Assembly: GCA_017454525.1 (NCBI GenBank)
Contig: JAFTCT010000021.1
Coordinates: forward strand, 1-49,538
Direction of reading: 5' to 3'
Length of the DNA stretch: 49,538 bases
From: Clostridia bacterium
Lineage (GTDB): Bacteria > Bacillota > Clostridia > Oscillospirales > CAG-272
Shown here: positions 7,764 through 16,201 of the stretch, piece after piece
Position numbering within the stretch: the stretch's first letter is position 1
Layout of the letters: every line of letters begins with the position of its first letter
The notes under the pieces: model-generated
Database searches by the model: none
Told to the model about the DNA's origin: nothing
What the model saw: only the letters and a program-made list of their open reading frames with translations
Program-made: the position numbers and the translations under genes

Positions 7764-8750
7764 ATGGGTTGGTTCGTACTCGCAATTTTCGCGGCGCTCG
7801 TTCTTTTCGTCGCGCTGGGCATCGACACGAAAAACAAGTCCTGGAGGATGCGTCCGCGGCAGGTGCTGTGCATCCTGGCGCTTCTGCTCATCATTCCCGG
7901 ATGCTTCGCCACCGTCCCGACCGGACACACCGGCATCTTGACGACCTTTGAGAAGGTCGAGGACAAGACGCTGGAGGCGGGGCTCCATTTCATCGCTCCC
8001 TGGCAGAAGGTCGTTCCGATGGACAACCGGACGCAGAAGGCGACGATCAATATGCCCTGTTTCTCCTCCGACATTCAGGAGGTCCAGGTGATCTACTCGA
8101 TCAACTACCAGATCAGCAAGGAAAACGCGCAGAACATCTATAAGTCGATCGGCGTCAACTATTACGACACCGTCATCATCCCCCGCATTCAGCAGGCGGT
8201 CAAATCGGTGATCGCGCACTACACCGCCGAAAGTCTGGTCGCCTCGCGCGACGAGATGACCGGCAAGATCCGCGACGCGCTGAAGCCCGAGCTTGAACAG
8301 TACAACATCATCCTGATCAACACCGCCGTCGAGAACATCGACTTCTCCGACGCCTTCACAAACGCCGTCGAGGAGAAGCAGGTCGCCGAACAGCAGAAGC
8401 TGAAGGCAAAGACCCAGCAGGAGCAGATGGTGATCGAGCAGACCTCCAAGGCGGAGCGCGACAGGATCGCGGCGCAGGCAGCCGCGGACGTGGCGCGCAT
8501 CCAGGCGGAAGCCGAGAAGGACGTTCTGCAGATCCAGGCGGACGCCGCGGAATACGCCGGCAAGAAGGACGCGGCGATCAACGACGCGCTGCGCGCCTCG
8601 CTCGATCAGATGCTCATCCGCTACTACGAGATCAAGCAGTGGGACGGCAAGCTGCCCCTGTACTACATGGGCGACGAGGGCACGGTCCTGCCGATCATCG
8701 GCAGTCTGACCGAAAAGACCGAGACCCCCGCGGAAACGCCCGAAACCTGA
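7764..8750 (+). CDS. SPFH/Band 7 (prohibitin-like) membrane protein
   Basis: This 328-residue protein has two hydrophobic segments near the N-terminus (about residues 3-19 and 34-50), then an SPFH domain (VPTGHTGILTTFEKVEDKTLEAG, residues about 52-74, to about 210). An Ala/Glu/Lys/Gln-rich coiled coil (about residues 205-280) and a Thr/Pro/Glu tail follow. Prohibitin-like proteins oligomerise into large membrane-bound rings and act as scaffolds or modulate proteases such as FtsH. It lies 177 bases before a flotillin gene on the same strand, so the two scaffolds may work together. No substrate can be inferred. Confidence 0.85.
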   Translation: MGWFVLAIFAALVLFVALGIDTKNKSWRMRPRQVLCILALLLIIPGCFATVPTGHTGILTTFEKVEDKTLEAGLHFIAPWQKVVPMDNRTQKATINMPCFSSDIQEVQVIYSINYQISKENAQNIYKSIGVNYYDTVIIPRIQQAVKSVIAHYTAESLVASRDEMTGKIRDALKPELEQYNIILINTAVENIDFSDAFTNAVEEKQVAEQQKLKAKTQQEQMVIEQTSKAERDRIAAQAAADVARIQAEAEKDVLQIQADAAEYAGKKDAAINDALRASLDQMLIRYYEIKQWDGKLPLYYMGDEGTVLPIIGSLTEKTETPAETPET

Positions 8751-8797
8751 ACGTCCGGCAAACAACACCGACAGCCGTTAATATCCGATCTCTTCCC

Positions 8798-8896
8798 GCG
8801 GCAGCCGTCCGTTTCTTCTTTCCCCCTCTCTTTTCCCCTCCAAAGGACGGCTGCCGCATTCCGAAACTGACAAACGGTGACGTCTTTCGTTTGTCA
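8798..8896 (+). other. Two hairpins in the spacer between the SPFH and flotillin genes
   Basis: GCGGCAGCCGTCC (8798-8810) pairs with GGACGGCTGCCGC (8845-8857) around a 34-base loop that is almost entirely pyrimidine. Then TGACAAACG (8868-8876) pairs with CGTTTGTCA (8888-8896). Neither is followed by a T-run. They could set the relative levels of the two messages or form the leader of the flotillin gene. Confidence 0.6.
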
Positions 8897-8927
8897 CCGA
8901 CATTCATTATAAAAGGAGTGAACAATC

Positions 8928-10331
8928 ATGCCCTGGCCCTTCATTCTTCTCATCATTCTCGGCGTTTTGGTGCTGCTCACCTTTGCGACCGGCTACATCA
9001 AGGCACCGCCCGACACCGCCTATATCATTTCCGGCATGGGCAAGCGCCGCATCCTCATCGGAAAATCGGGCTTCAAGCTCCCCTTCTTCGAACGGCTTGA
9101 CAAACTGTCCCTGCGCGTCATGCAGGTCGACGTCAAGACCTCCGAAGCCGTGCCGACCAACGAGTTTATCAACGTGACCGTCGACGGTGTGGCGAACATC
9201 AAGATCTCCTCCAACCCCGAACTGCTCAACCGCTCCGCGGAAGCGCTGCTCGGCATGAGCCAGAAGGAACTGATCTCGCTCGTCACCCAGGTGCTTGAGG
9301 GCAATATGCGCGAGATCGTCGGCTCGGTAGGCCTTAAGGAAATGGTCCAGGACCGTCAGGGTGTGGCGAAGAAGATCACCGAGAACGTTGTGCCCGATAT
9401 GGAAAAACTCGGCATCGAGGTCGTCAACTTCAATATTCAGAACTTCAAGGACGGCGCCGGCACCATTGAGAACATGGGTATCGACAACGTCGAGCAGATC
9501 CGCAAACAGGCGCAGATCGCGAAAGCCAACGCGCAGCGCGATATCTCGATCGCTTCGGCGAATGCCCAGGAAGAGGCGAACGCCGTCAAGGTCGAAACCG
9601 AAAAGAAGATCGCCGAACAGAACGCCGCGCTCGCCATCCAGCAGGCGGAAATGAAGGTCAAGGCCGACACCAAGCGCGCCGAGGCGGACGCCGCGTACAG
9701 TATCCAGCAGGAGACCGAGCGCAAGACCATTGAGGTCACCCGCTCCGACGCCGACATCGCCCGCAAGATCAAGGAAGCGGAGCTGGCCGAAAAAGAGATC
9801 GCACTGAAAGAGCGCAAGCTCGACGCCGAAGTGCGCAAGCAGGCGGACGCGATGAAGTACCGCGCCGAGAAGGAAGCGGAAGCCGACCTCATCCGCCGTC
9901 AGAGAGACGCCGAAGCCAAAGCCTATGAAGCGCAGAAGGAAGCCGAAGCACGCAAGGCCGCCGCGGACGCGCAGCGCTACGCGATGGAGCAGGAAGCCGA
10001 GGGTATCCGCGCCAAAGGGCTCGCCGAGGCGGAAGCCATCGAAAAGAAAGCCGAAGCGCAGAAGAAGATGGGCGAGGCCTCCATTCTGGAGATGTACCTC
10101 TCCGCGCTTCCCGAGGTCGTGAAGAACGCCGCTTCTCCCCTGGCGCAGACCGATCGCATCGTGATGTACGGCGACGGCAACGCCACCAAGGTCGTGAAGG
10201 ACGTCATGTCTTCGACCAACCAGGTCATCGAGGGCGTGAAGGAATCGACCGGCATCGATCTCGCGGCGCTCGTCTCCGGCATGGTCGGCGGAAAACTCGC
10301 TGCCCCTCAGACTCCCCCGGACGGGCAGTAA
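8928..10331 (+). CDS. Flotillin family protein
   Basis: This 467-residue protein begins with one membrane segment (residues 3-23), followed by an SPFH domain starting IKAPPDTAYIISGMGKRRIL. A long Ala/Glu/Lys coiled coil (about residues 185-400) is rich in EAE and KAEA heptads, and the C-terminal region includes LPEVVKNAASPLAQTDRIVM. This is the FloT/YuaG architecture, forming oligomeric scaffolds of functional membrane microdomains that influence signalling and secretion. It has a strong AAAAGGAGTG ribosome binding site. No NfeD-like partner gene is present here; the neighbour is a prohibitin-like protein instead. Confidence 0.93.
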   Translation: MPWPFILLIILGVLVLLTFATGYIKAPPDTAYIISGMGKRRILIGKSGFKLPFFERLDKLSLRVMQVDVKTSEAVPTNEFINVTVDGVANIKISSNPELLNRSAEALLGMSQKELISLVTQVLEGNMREIVGSVGLKEMVQDRQGVAKKITENVVPDMEKLGIEVVNFNIQNFKDGAGTIENMGIDNVEQIRKQAQIAKANAQRDISIASANAQEEANAVKVETEKKIAEQNAALAIQQAEMKVKADTKRAEADAAYSIQQETERKTIEVTRSDADIARKIKEAELAEKEIALKERKLDAEVRKQADAMKYRAEKEAEADLIRRQRDAEAKAYEAQKEAEARKAAADAQRYAMEQEAEGIRAKGLAEAEAIEKKAEAQKKMGEASILEMYLSALPEVVKNAASPLAQTDRIVMYGDGNATKVVKDVMSSTNQVIEGVKESTGIDLAALVSGMVGGKLAAPQTPPDGQ

Positions 10332-10344
10332 ACCCATAAAAACC

Positions 10345-10392
10345 TGCGGACGGACCCCGTCGCTTTCACGGCGGGATCCGCCCGCATTTTTT
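10345..10392 (+). terminator. Intrinsic terminator of the flotillin gene
   Basis: TGCGGACGGACCCCG pairs with CGGCGGGATCCGCCCGCA with few mismatches (about 10345-10386), and a T6 run follows. The remnant gene at 10411 begins immediately after it. Confidence 0.8.
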
Positions 10393-10410
10393 GCTTATTC
10401 TGCTTTTTTT

Positions 10411-10680
10411 GACAAAAAACTGGCCTATATCTTCCTTTCGATCATCACGCTCGGCATCTACTATATGATTTGGAACTTCCGCGTCTGCAACAAATTCGCA
10501 CAGGCGGTGAAAAGCGCGGGACAGACGCCGCGCATCACCGGCGGCGGATGGCTTTGCTGGACGCTCATCGGCTGGCTGCTGTTCGGACTGGGACCGCTGA
10601 TCGCATTCGTCAAGCAGGTCCACATCTGGAACGGCGCAAACAAGATCTATAACGGCAGGCATCTGCCCGCCGGACAGTGA
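10411..10680 (+). pseudogene. 5'-truncated remnant of a DUF4234-like small membrane protein gene
   Basis: An open frame encodes DKKLAYIFLSIITLGIYYMI followed by a TGGGWLCWTLIG transmembrane segment and a WNGANKIYN tail. This resembles the C-terminal half of DUF4234-type clostridial membrane proteins, which normally have further segments before the LSIITLGIY helix. No start codon or ribosome binding site precedes the first conserved segment; the first ATG (10465) is inside the helix. The flotillin terminator abuts the break. It is therefore most likely a remnant left by a deletion, though expression from the internal ATG as a 71-residue protein cannot be excluded. Confidence 0.55.
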
Positions 10681-10716
10681 CAGGGCAGGTGACCTTGTCC
10701 GGACGGTAAATCCTCT

Positions 10717-10769
10717 GCGGGGCGTTCCGCTTCGCGCGAAAGCGTGAAACGGAACGCCCCGCCTGTTTT
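10717..10769 (+). terminator. Probable terminator after the truncated membrane gene
   Basis: GCGGGGCGTTCCG (10717-10729) pairs perfectly with CGGAACGCCCCGC (10750-10762), followed by CTGTTTTG. The T-run is short but the stem is very stable. Confidence 0.6.
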
Positions 10770-10996
10770 GCCCCGGCGTCGGTTTTGCCGCGCGGTTTCG
10801 TTTCCCGCGACCGCCCGCGCCGGGAAATGCGGCGCTTTCGCCTTTCCCCGTTCAAGTGTGAATTTTTTGTAAACACTTGAAAACGGTTGATACTTTTCCC
10901 TCTTTTTTGACATCTATATAGTGGGAATACAACAAACGAATAAAAAGAGATCACGCCGGCGCGTTTTCGGCACCCGACGTTTTGTGAAGGCTGACA
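10770..10996. other. Leader region of the LTA-synthase-like gene with an inverted repeat
   Basis: No gene is seen. TTCAAGTGT (10851-10859) and ACACTTGAA (10873-10881) form an inverted repeat, extended outward by CCG/CGG, with an A/T-rich 13-base loop. A TTGACA occurs at about 10906 but no convincing -10 box is spaced from it, so the promoter is unresolved. The repeat may be an operator or an RNA hairpin. Confidence 0.4.
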
Positions 10997-13135
10997 ATGA
11001 AGAAACTATCCCTCTTTTTACGCAAAACCGAATATGAAAAACTGCTGATCCCCCTGCTCTTTGCAGGCGCGTACGCAAAGAACCTTCTGCTCCAGTGCTT
11101 TTTTGCGGGCGGCGATCACTACGTTCCGTCGCCGGTCGAAAACCCGCGGGAGCTGATCCTGGGGCTTATTTTCTCCTTCTTTTCCCTCTGTCTTTTCTTC
11201 GCGCCGGTCCTGCTGTTCAAAAAGAGAAAGAGCGCCGCGATCTACGCGTCGGTTTTTTCGGGACTTCTGACGGTCTTTTTCATGTTCGACGTCTGCTACT
11301 ACCGCGCCTTTCCCGAAATGTTCAGTCTGTCGCTCTTCTCCCTCGCGGGGGAGGCGGCGCAGGACGGTTATCTGTCGCCCGAAACGGTCTTCGGACTGTT
11401 TTCGGCGTTCGACCTTCTCTTCTTTGCCGACTGGATCCTCGCCCTCGCGCTGGCGCTCATCCGGACCGTCGCGAAAAAGAAGGGCGGACAGCCCCTTCCC
11501 GACGCGCCGGGGAAGCCCGCCGGAGGGCGAAAGAAAAAGAAGGACGGGCAGGACGGCGGGCACGGCGTGAAGAATGCGTTCAGGCGTCTTTGCGCGTCGC
11601 GCGTGAAGCGGTTTCTCGCCTTCACGGCGCTCTGTCTTTCCGTCCTTCTCCTTCTGCCCGCGCTTCATCTGTTCGGGCTGGCAAGCGATCTCTTTTACGA
11701 TCTCTATGACCCGCCGTTCCGGAAAACGCTCGCCTTTTCCTTTACGCCGGCGGGCTGGCATCTGATCGACGCCTTCGAGTGCGCGGCGGATCTCTTCTCC
11801 GGGGACGCGCCCGCGCCTCCTCCCTCTCCCGAAAGCCCGTCAGATACGCCGACCGGTCAAAACAGCCCGTCGGAAACGCCGACCGATCCCGAAACCCCGA
11901 CGGCGGATCCGCCCGTTTCGGCGCTCACAAAAAAAGAGCGGCAGCAGATCGACGATTTTTACGCCTTCCGCGCCCGCCGGAATACCGCAAGCGACCTTTT
12001 CGGAACGTTCGCCGGCAGAAATCTCCTGCTTCTGCAGGTCGAAAGCCTGGAGAACAATCTGCTCGGGCAGTCGGTGAACGGCAGGGAGATCACGCCCTTC
12101 CTCAACACCCTGATCAAGGACGGCGCACCCTCGATCTTCTTCACGGGTCTGCACGATCAGGTCAAGAGCGGCAACAGCAGCGACTGCGACTATATGATCA
12201 ACACCGGTCTTCTGCCCGTCGCCGATATCTTTTTCAAGAACCATCTTGACACAAAAGTGCCGAACATCCCCGCGCTCCTGCGCGCGCACGGCTACAAGAC
12301 CACCCATATCAACGGCTCCGGCGCCCATTGCGTCTGGGACTACCGCACCGCCTACCGCAGCGCTTTCGGCTTCAACACTGACGAAAACGACCCGGCGTGC
12401 GAATTCTTCCTCCTGGAAGGCAAGAAATCCGAACGCATCAACAACTACATGAGCGACGAGCAGATCTTAAGGTTCGTGTACGAAAAACTGAAGGCGCGCG
12501 ACGCCGACCGTCCCTTCTATATGCACACCATCCTCTGCTCGAGCCACATGCCCTTCACCGGCATCTACAAAGCGTTAAAGAGCGACGAACTCCTTCTTCC
12601 CGTCGCCGAAGAGGACGCGGACAACAAGACCTTTGCCTATATCAACGCCGTCCACTACACCGACGCGCAGATCGGCGCCTTTCTGGAACGGGCGCAGGCG
12701 GAGGGGCTGCTCGACAACACGCTCGTGCTGATCTACGGCGACCACAAGGGCCTGCACAAATACTATCCCGCCGACGCGAAGAGCACGGCGGACGCTCATC
12801 CCGAATTCTCCTTCATCGAATCGGAGGATGACGCGACGGTCAGCTTCATCCTCTACGATCCCTCGGGCGCGCTCGGTCACCGCGTATGCGGCGCCTACGG
12901 CGGTCAGATCGATATCATGCCGACCGTGCTGGACCTGATCGGCGTCCCCTATGAGGAGTATTCCTTCGTCATGGGCAGAAACCTGCTCGCCTCCAAAGGG
13001 AATTATACCGTCACGCCCTCGGGCAAGGTCTACGCGGAGGATCTGCTCTCCTCCAAGGAGAACAACGTCGTCTACCGTATGTACAAAACGGCGGAGCTGA
13101 TCGTGAAGGAACTCGACGCGCAGCGCGAAGCGTGA
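10997..13135 (+). CDS. LTA synthase / phosphoglycerol transferase-like membrane sulfatase
   Basis: This 712-residue protein has about five N-terminal membrane segments, a Pro/Ser/Thr/Glu-rich linker (about residues 273-308), and an extracytoplasmic sulfatase-fold domain (about 335-680). Metal-site motifs are QVESLEN (Glu349) and YGDHKG (Asp582, His583). The segment SGNSSDCDY (391-399) aligns with the nucleophile segment GKTSDSE of LtaS, so Ser394 takes the place of the usual catalytic Thr. Family members polymerise or transfer phosphoglycerol onto lipid or glycan acceptors outside the cell. The real acceptor is unknown. It is a single-gene unit convergent with argS. Confidence 0.88.
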   Translation: MKKLSLFLRKTEYEKLLIPLLFAGAYAKNLLLQCFFAGGDHYVPSPVENPRELILGLIFSFFSLCLFFAPVLLFKKRKSAAIYASVFSGLLTVFFMFDVCYYRAFPEMFSLSLFSLAGEAAQDGYLSPETVFGLFSAFDLLFFADWILALALALIRTVAKKKGGQPLPDAPGKPAGGRKKKKDGQDGGHGVKNAFRRLCASRVKRFLAFTALCLSVLLLLPALHLFGLASDLFYDLYDPPFRKTLAFSFTPAGWHLIDAFECAADLFSGDAPAPPPSPESPSDTPTGQNSPSETPTDPETPTADPPVSALTKKERQQIDDFYAFRARRNTASDLFGTFAGRNLLLLQVESLENNLLGQSVNGREITPFLNTLIKDGAPSIFFTGLHDQVKSGNSSDCDYMINTGLLPVADIFFKNHLDTKVPNIPALLRAHGYKTTHINGSGAHCVWDYRTAYRSAFGFNTDENDPACEFFLLEGKKSERINNYMSDEQILRFVYEKLKARDADRPFYMHTILCSSHMPFTGIYKALKSDELLLPVAEEDADNKTFAYINAVHYTDAQIGAFLERAQAEGLLDNTLVLIYGDHKGLHKYYPADAKSTADAHPEFSFIESEDDATVSFILYDPSGALGHRVCGAYGGQIDIMPTVLDLIGVPYEEYSFVMGRNLLASKGNYTVTPSGKVYAEDLLSSKENNVVYRMYKTAELIVKELDAQREA

Positions 13136-13156
13136 CGCGCACTTTGAAAGAACCGC

Positions 13157-13194
13157 AAAAATCGCCCGGACGAACCCTCGTCCGGGCGATTTTT
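13157..13194. terminator. Bidirectional terminator between the LTA-synthase-like gene and argS
   Basis: AAAATCGCCCGGACGA pairs with TCGTCCGGGCGATTTT, with T-rich tails on both strands. It serves both convergent transcription units. Confidence 0.9.
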
Positions 13195-13226
13195 AGGAGA
13201 TCCGCGTTTTTTCGCCGTTTACCGTC

Positions 13227-14987
13227 TCACATCACGTCGACCGTTTCGATCGCCAAAAGATCGAGAAGACAGGTCATCCACGCGCGGGTAAACGCGCAGA
13301 GCGCCAGACGGTTGCGGCGCTTCTGTCCGTCCTCTTCCGACAGGATGCGCACATCGTGATAGAAGCCAGAGAAGGAGGAGGCGATCTGATACGCCGCCTC
13401 GGCGATATAGTTGGGCGCGCGCTCCTCCACCGCCTTCACGAAGTATTCCCCTGCGGACGCGAGGGTCAGCATCAGATCGGTCTCGGCTTTCGTCACCGGG
13501 CAGGCGGGATCGAGCGCCCCGGGGACCGCGTCGGCGGCTTTCGCAAGCAGCGATCCGATGCGCGTGACCGAGTAAAGCAGATACGCGCCGGTCTTGCCCT
13601 CGGCGGAAAGGAAGCGGTCGATATCGAAGATATAGTCCTTCTGACGGTTGTTGATGAGGTCCCCGAATTTGACCGATGCGACCGAGAGGCGGTCGGCGGT
13701 CCTTTCGCGCTCCTCATTTGTCCTGAATTTTGCCGGATCCAGGCTTTCAAGCGCTTTCCGGTAGGCGTTGTCCAGAAGAACGGTCAGGGGCATTACGCCG
13801 CCCTCGCGGGTCTTGTAGGGCTTGCCGTCGGCGCCGTTCATCGTTCCGAAGCCCAGATGCTCGCAAAGCTTTTCACTTTCGATCAGCCCGGCTTTTTCGG
13901 CGCAGCGGAAGACCTGCGTGAAGTGCAGACCCTGCCGCTTGTCCACGACGTACCAGATCCCGTCGGGCGCAAAGAGCTTCCTTCTCTGAAGGATCGTCGC
14001 AAGGTCGGTGGTCGCATAGATATTTGAGCCGTCGGACTTCTTGATGATGACCGGCGGCATCGGCGCGTCGTCGCTCTCGCGCGCAACGCGGACGACCTTC
14101 GCGCCCTCGCTGTCCTCAAGCAGTCCCCCGTCCTCAAGGGTCTCAAGGAGTTCCGGCACGTAATCCTCGGCGTCCGATTCGCCGTACCAGTATTCAAAAT
14201 CGACGTTCAGACGGTCGTAGATGCGCTTCATGTCGGCTTTTGAGACCTTCATGAAGGACTGCCAGAGCGCGTAATACCCCGGCTCCTTCTGCTGCAGCAG
14301 GACCGTCGCCTCGTGCGCGCTGCGGGCGTATTCCGCGTCGGTCTTGCTCTTCGCCGACGCGCAGGGATAGACCTCGTTGAGTTCTTCCGCGCTGATCGCG
14401 GGGATCGGGTCGGAAGCGGGATCGAAATCGGGCGCGAAGCAGCGCCATTCGGGATGCCGCTCCTTCAGTTCCGTGATCACCAGTCCCATCTGCAGTCCCC
14501 AGTCGCCGAGATGCGTGTCGCCGACGGCGTCGGCGCCGGCGGCTTTGGCGATCCTTTTGATCGCCTCGCCGATGATCGCCGAGCGCAGATGCCCGACGTG
14601 CAGTGGCTTGGCGACGTTCGGTCCGCCGTAGTCGACGACGATCCTCTTCCCCGCAAGCATCTGCGGCATTCCGTTTTTGCCGTCCGCGCGCGCCGCGTTC
14701 AGATATTCGCAGAGGAAGGCGCGGTCGAGCGTCAGATTGATGAAGCCGGGCATCGCCGTTTCGACCTTCTCAAACGCCTTTTCGTCCTTCAGGCGCTCCG
14801 CGACGGCGAGCGCGATCTTTATGGGCGCCGTTCTGTATATTTTCGCGCCCGAAAGCGCGCCGTTGCACTGAAACTGGCAGATATCGGGACGGTCGGACGC
14901 GCAGACCGCGCCGAGCGCCGCGTCATATCCGCATTCCGAAAACGCCTTTCCGCAGATCTCCGAAAGAATACCGATAACCGTTTTCAT
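13227..14987 (-). CDS. argS: Arginyl-tRNA synthetase
   Basis: This 586-residue class I synthetase charges tRNA-Arg. The N-terminal additional domain (residues 1-110) is followed by VVDYGGPNVAKPLHVGHLRS, in which HVGH is the class I HIGH signature (about residues 128-131). Catalytic-domain motifs include TDLATILQR and WYVVDKRQGLHF, and the C-terminal anticodon-binding DALR domain includes YHDVRIL. It is the last gene of the long minus-strand series, 29 bases after alr, and ends at a bidirectional terminator. A tRNA-Arg gene lies elsewhere in the window at 32347. Confidence 0.96.
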   Translation of the reverse strand: MKTVIGILSEICGKAFSECGYDAALGAVCASDRPDICQFQCNGALSGAKIYRTAPIKIALAVAERLKDEKAFEKVETAMPGFINLTLDRAFLCEYLNAARADGKNGMPQMLAGKRIVVDYGGPNVAKPLHVGHLRSAIIGEAIKRIAKAAGADAVGDTHLGDWGLQMGLVITELKERHPEWRCFAPDFDPASDPIPAISAEELNEVYPCASAKSKTDAEYARSAHEATVLLQQKEPGYYALWQSFMKVSKADMKRIYDRLNVDFEYWYGESDAEDYVPELLETLEDGGLLEDSEGAKVVRVARESDDAPMPPVIIKKSDGSNIYATTDLATILQRRKLFAPDGIWYVVDKRQGLHFTQVFRCAEKAGLIESEKLCEHLGFGTMNGADGKPYKTREGGVMPLTVLLDNAYRKALESLDPAKFRTNEERERTADRLSVASVKFGDLINNRQKDYIFDIDRFLSAEGKTGAYLLYSVTRIGSLLAKAADAVPGALDPACPVTKAETDLMLTLASAGEYFVKAVEERAPNYIAEAAYQIASSFSGFYHDVRILSEEDGQKRRNRLALCAFTRAWMTCLLDLLAIETVDVM

Positions 14988-15016
14988 ATTTTTCTTTCCT
15001 CCATACGTCTTCTCTT

Positions 15017-16183
15017 TTACCGTTCGGGCAGGGGCGAAGCGACGCCCACGACCTTTCCGTTTCTGATGTACACGCGCGGCACGCGCCGGTTGACGTTGCA
15101 GAGCAGCTCATAGGAGATCGTGCCGCACTTTTCCGCCTGCTCCGCGCAGGACAGTTCGACCTCCCCGTCGAAGCCGAACACCGTCGCTTCGTCGCCCTCC
15201 TTCACGCCCGGCACGTCCGACACGTCGAGCATCAGCTGGTCCATGCAGACCCGTCCGACGATCGGCGCGCGCCTGCCGCGCACCAGCAGTTCCCCGCCGT
15301 CGCCGAGCGCCCGCATCAGCCCGTCGCCGTAGCCCATGCTGACCGTGGCGATCTTCGTTTTCCTTTCTGTCACGAAAGTCGATCCGTAGGAGACCGGCGT
15401 ACCCGCCTCCACCGTCTTGACCTGTACGATCCGCGCCTTGACGCTCATGACCGGGCGCACGCCCTCCGGCAGGAGATCCTTGACCGGCTGCGCGTAAAGA
15501 CCGTAGAGGATCAGTCCCTCGCGCGCCATATCGTAGCGCGGCTTGCGGCGCAGGATCGCGGCGGAATTGTACAAATGCCGTACGCGCGGCCGGATCCCGC
15601 ATTCTCCCAGCGCGTCAAGAAACGTCTTAAACAGCAGTTCCTGACCGTCCGCAAAGGAATCGTCCTCCTCGTCCGCCGTTGCAAAATGCGAAAAGATCCC
15701 TTCGATCTTCAGTTCCTTCATCCCGGCGATCTCCCCGATCTGCCGCAGCGCGTCCGGTCCGGGAATGAAGCCGATGCGCCCCATGCCGGTGTCGACAGCG
15801 AGATGTACGATCGCTTTTTTGCCGGTCTTCGCCGCCGCCTTCGCCGCCTTTTTCGCCATGGAAAGCGACGTCAGCGACAGTCTGACGTCCTTTCTGATCA
15901 GTTCCTCAAAGCGCGCCGGCGGCACGACGCCGAGCACCAGGATCGGCTTTCCGATCCCCGCGTTTCGCAGTTCAAACGCCTCCTCCGCCATGGCGACGGC
16001 GAAAAAGTCGGTTTCGGGCTCCAGACACTGCGCCACCGCGACCGCCCCGTGTCCGTACGCGTCGGCTTTCACCACGGCGCAGATCTTTTCCTTCTTTTTC
16101 AGTCTGCTCTTCACCGCGCGGTGATTGCCGAGCAGCGCGTCAAGATCGATCTCTGCCCAGGCGCGGAATTTCTCTGTCTCCAT
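15017..16183 (-). CDS. alr: Alanine racemase
   Basis: This 388-residue PLP enzyme interconverts L- and D-alanine for peptidoglycan. The PLP lysine is Lys39 in AVVKADAYGHG. The second catalytic base is the Tyr of VSYGSTF (about residue 270), followed by TVSMGYGDG and the RVCMDQLMLDVSDV motif. Length and domain order (N-terminal barrel, C-terminal beta domain) are normal. The adjacent dat gene gives the pair a shared D-amino-acid role: D-Ala from Alr can supply D-Glu through the transaminase. Confidence 0.96.
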   Translation of the reverse strand: METEKFRAWAEIDLDALLGNHRAVKSRLKKKEKICAVVKADAYGHGAVAVAQCLEPETDFFAVAMAEEAFELRNAGIGKPILVLGVVPPARFEELIRKDVRLSLTSLSMAKKAAKAAAKTGKKAIVHLAVDTGMGRIGFIPGPDALRQIGEIAGMKELKIEGIFSHFATADEEDDSFADGQELLFKTFLDALGECGIRPRVRHLYNSAAILRRKPRYDMAREGLILYGLYAQPVKDLLPEGVRPVMSVKARIVQVKTVEAGTPVSYGSTFVTERKTKIATVSMGYGDGLMRALGDGGELLVRGRRAPIVGRVCMDQLMLDVSDVPGVKEGDEATVFGFDGEVELSCAEQAEKCGTISYELLCNVNRRVPRVYIRNGKVVGVASPLPER

Positions 16184-16201
16184 AATCTCTCTTTTGCCTT
16201 T

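Noticed and set aside
8907..10337. 476-codon antisense frame over the flotillin gene
   Set aside because: It mirrors the flotillin coiled coil and has no start signals or recognisable motifs.
14988..15016. T-box or other leader before argS
   Set aside because: Only 29 bases separate alr and argS; there is no room for a leader.
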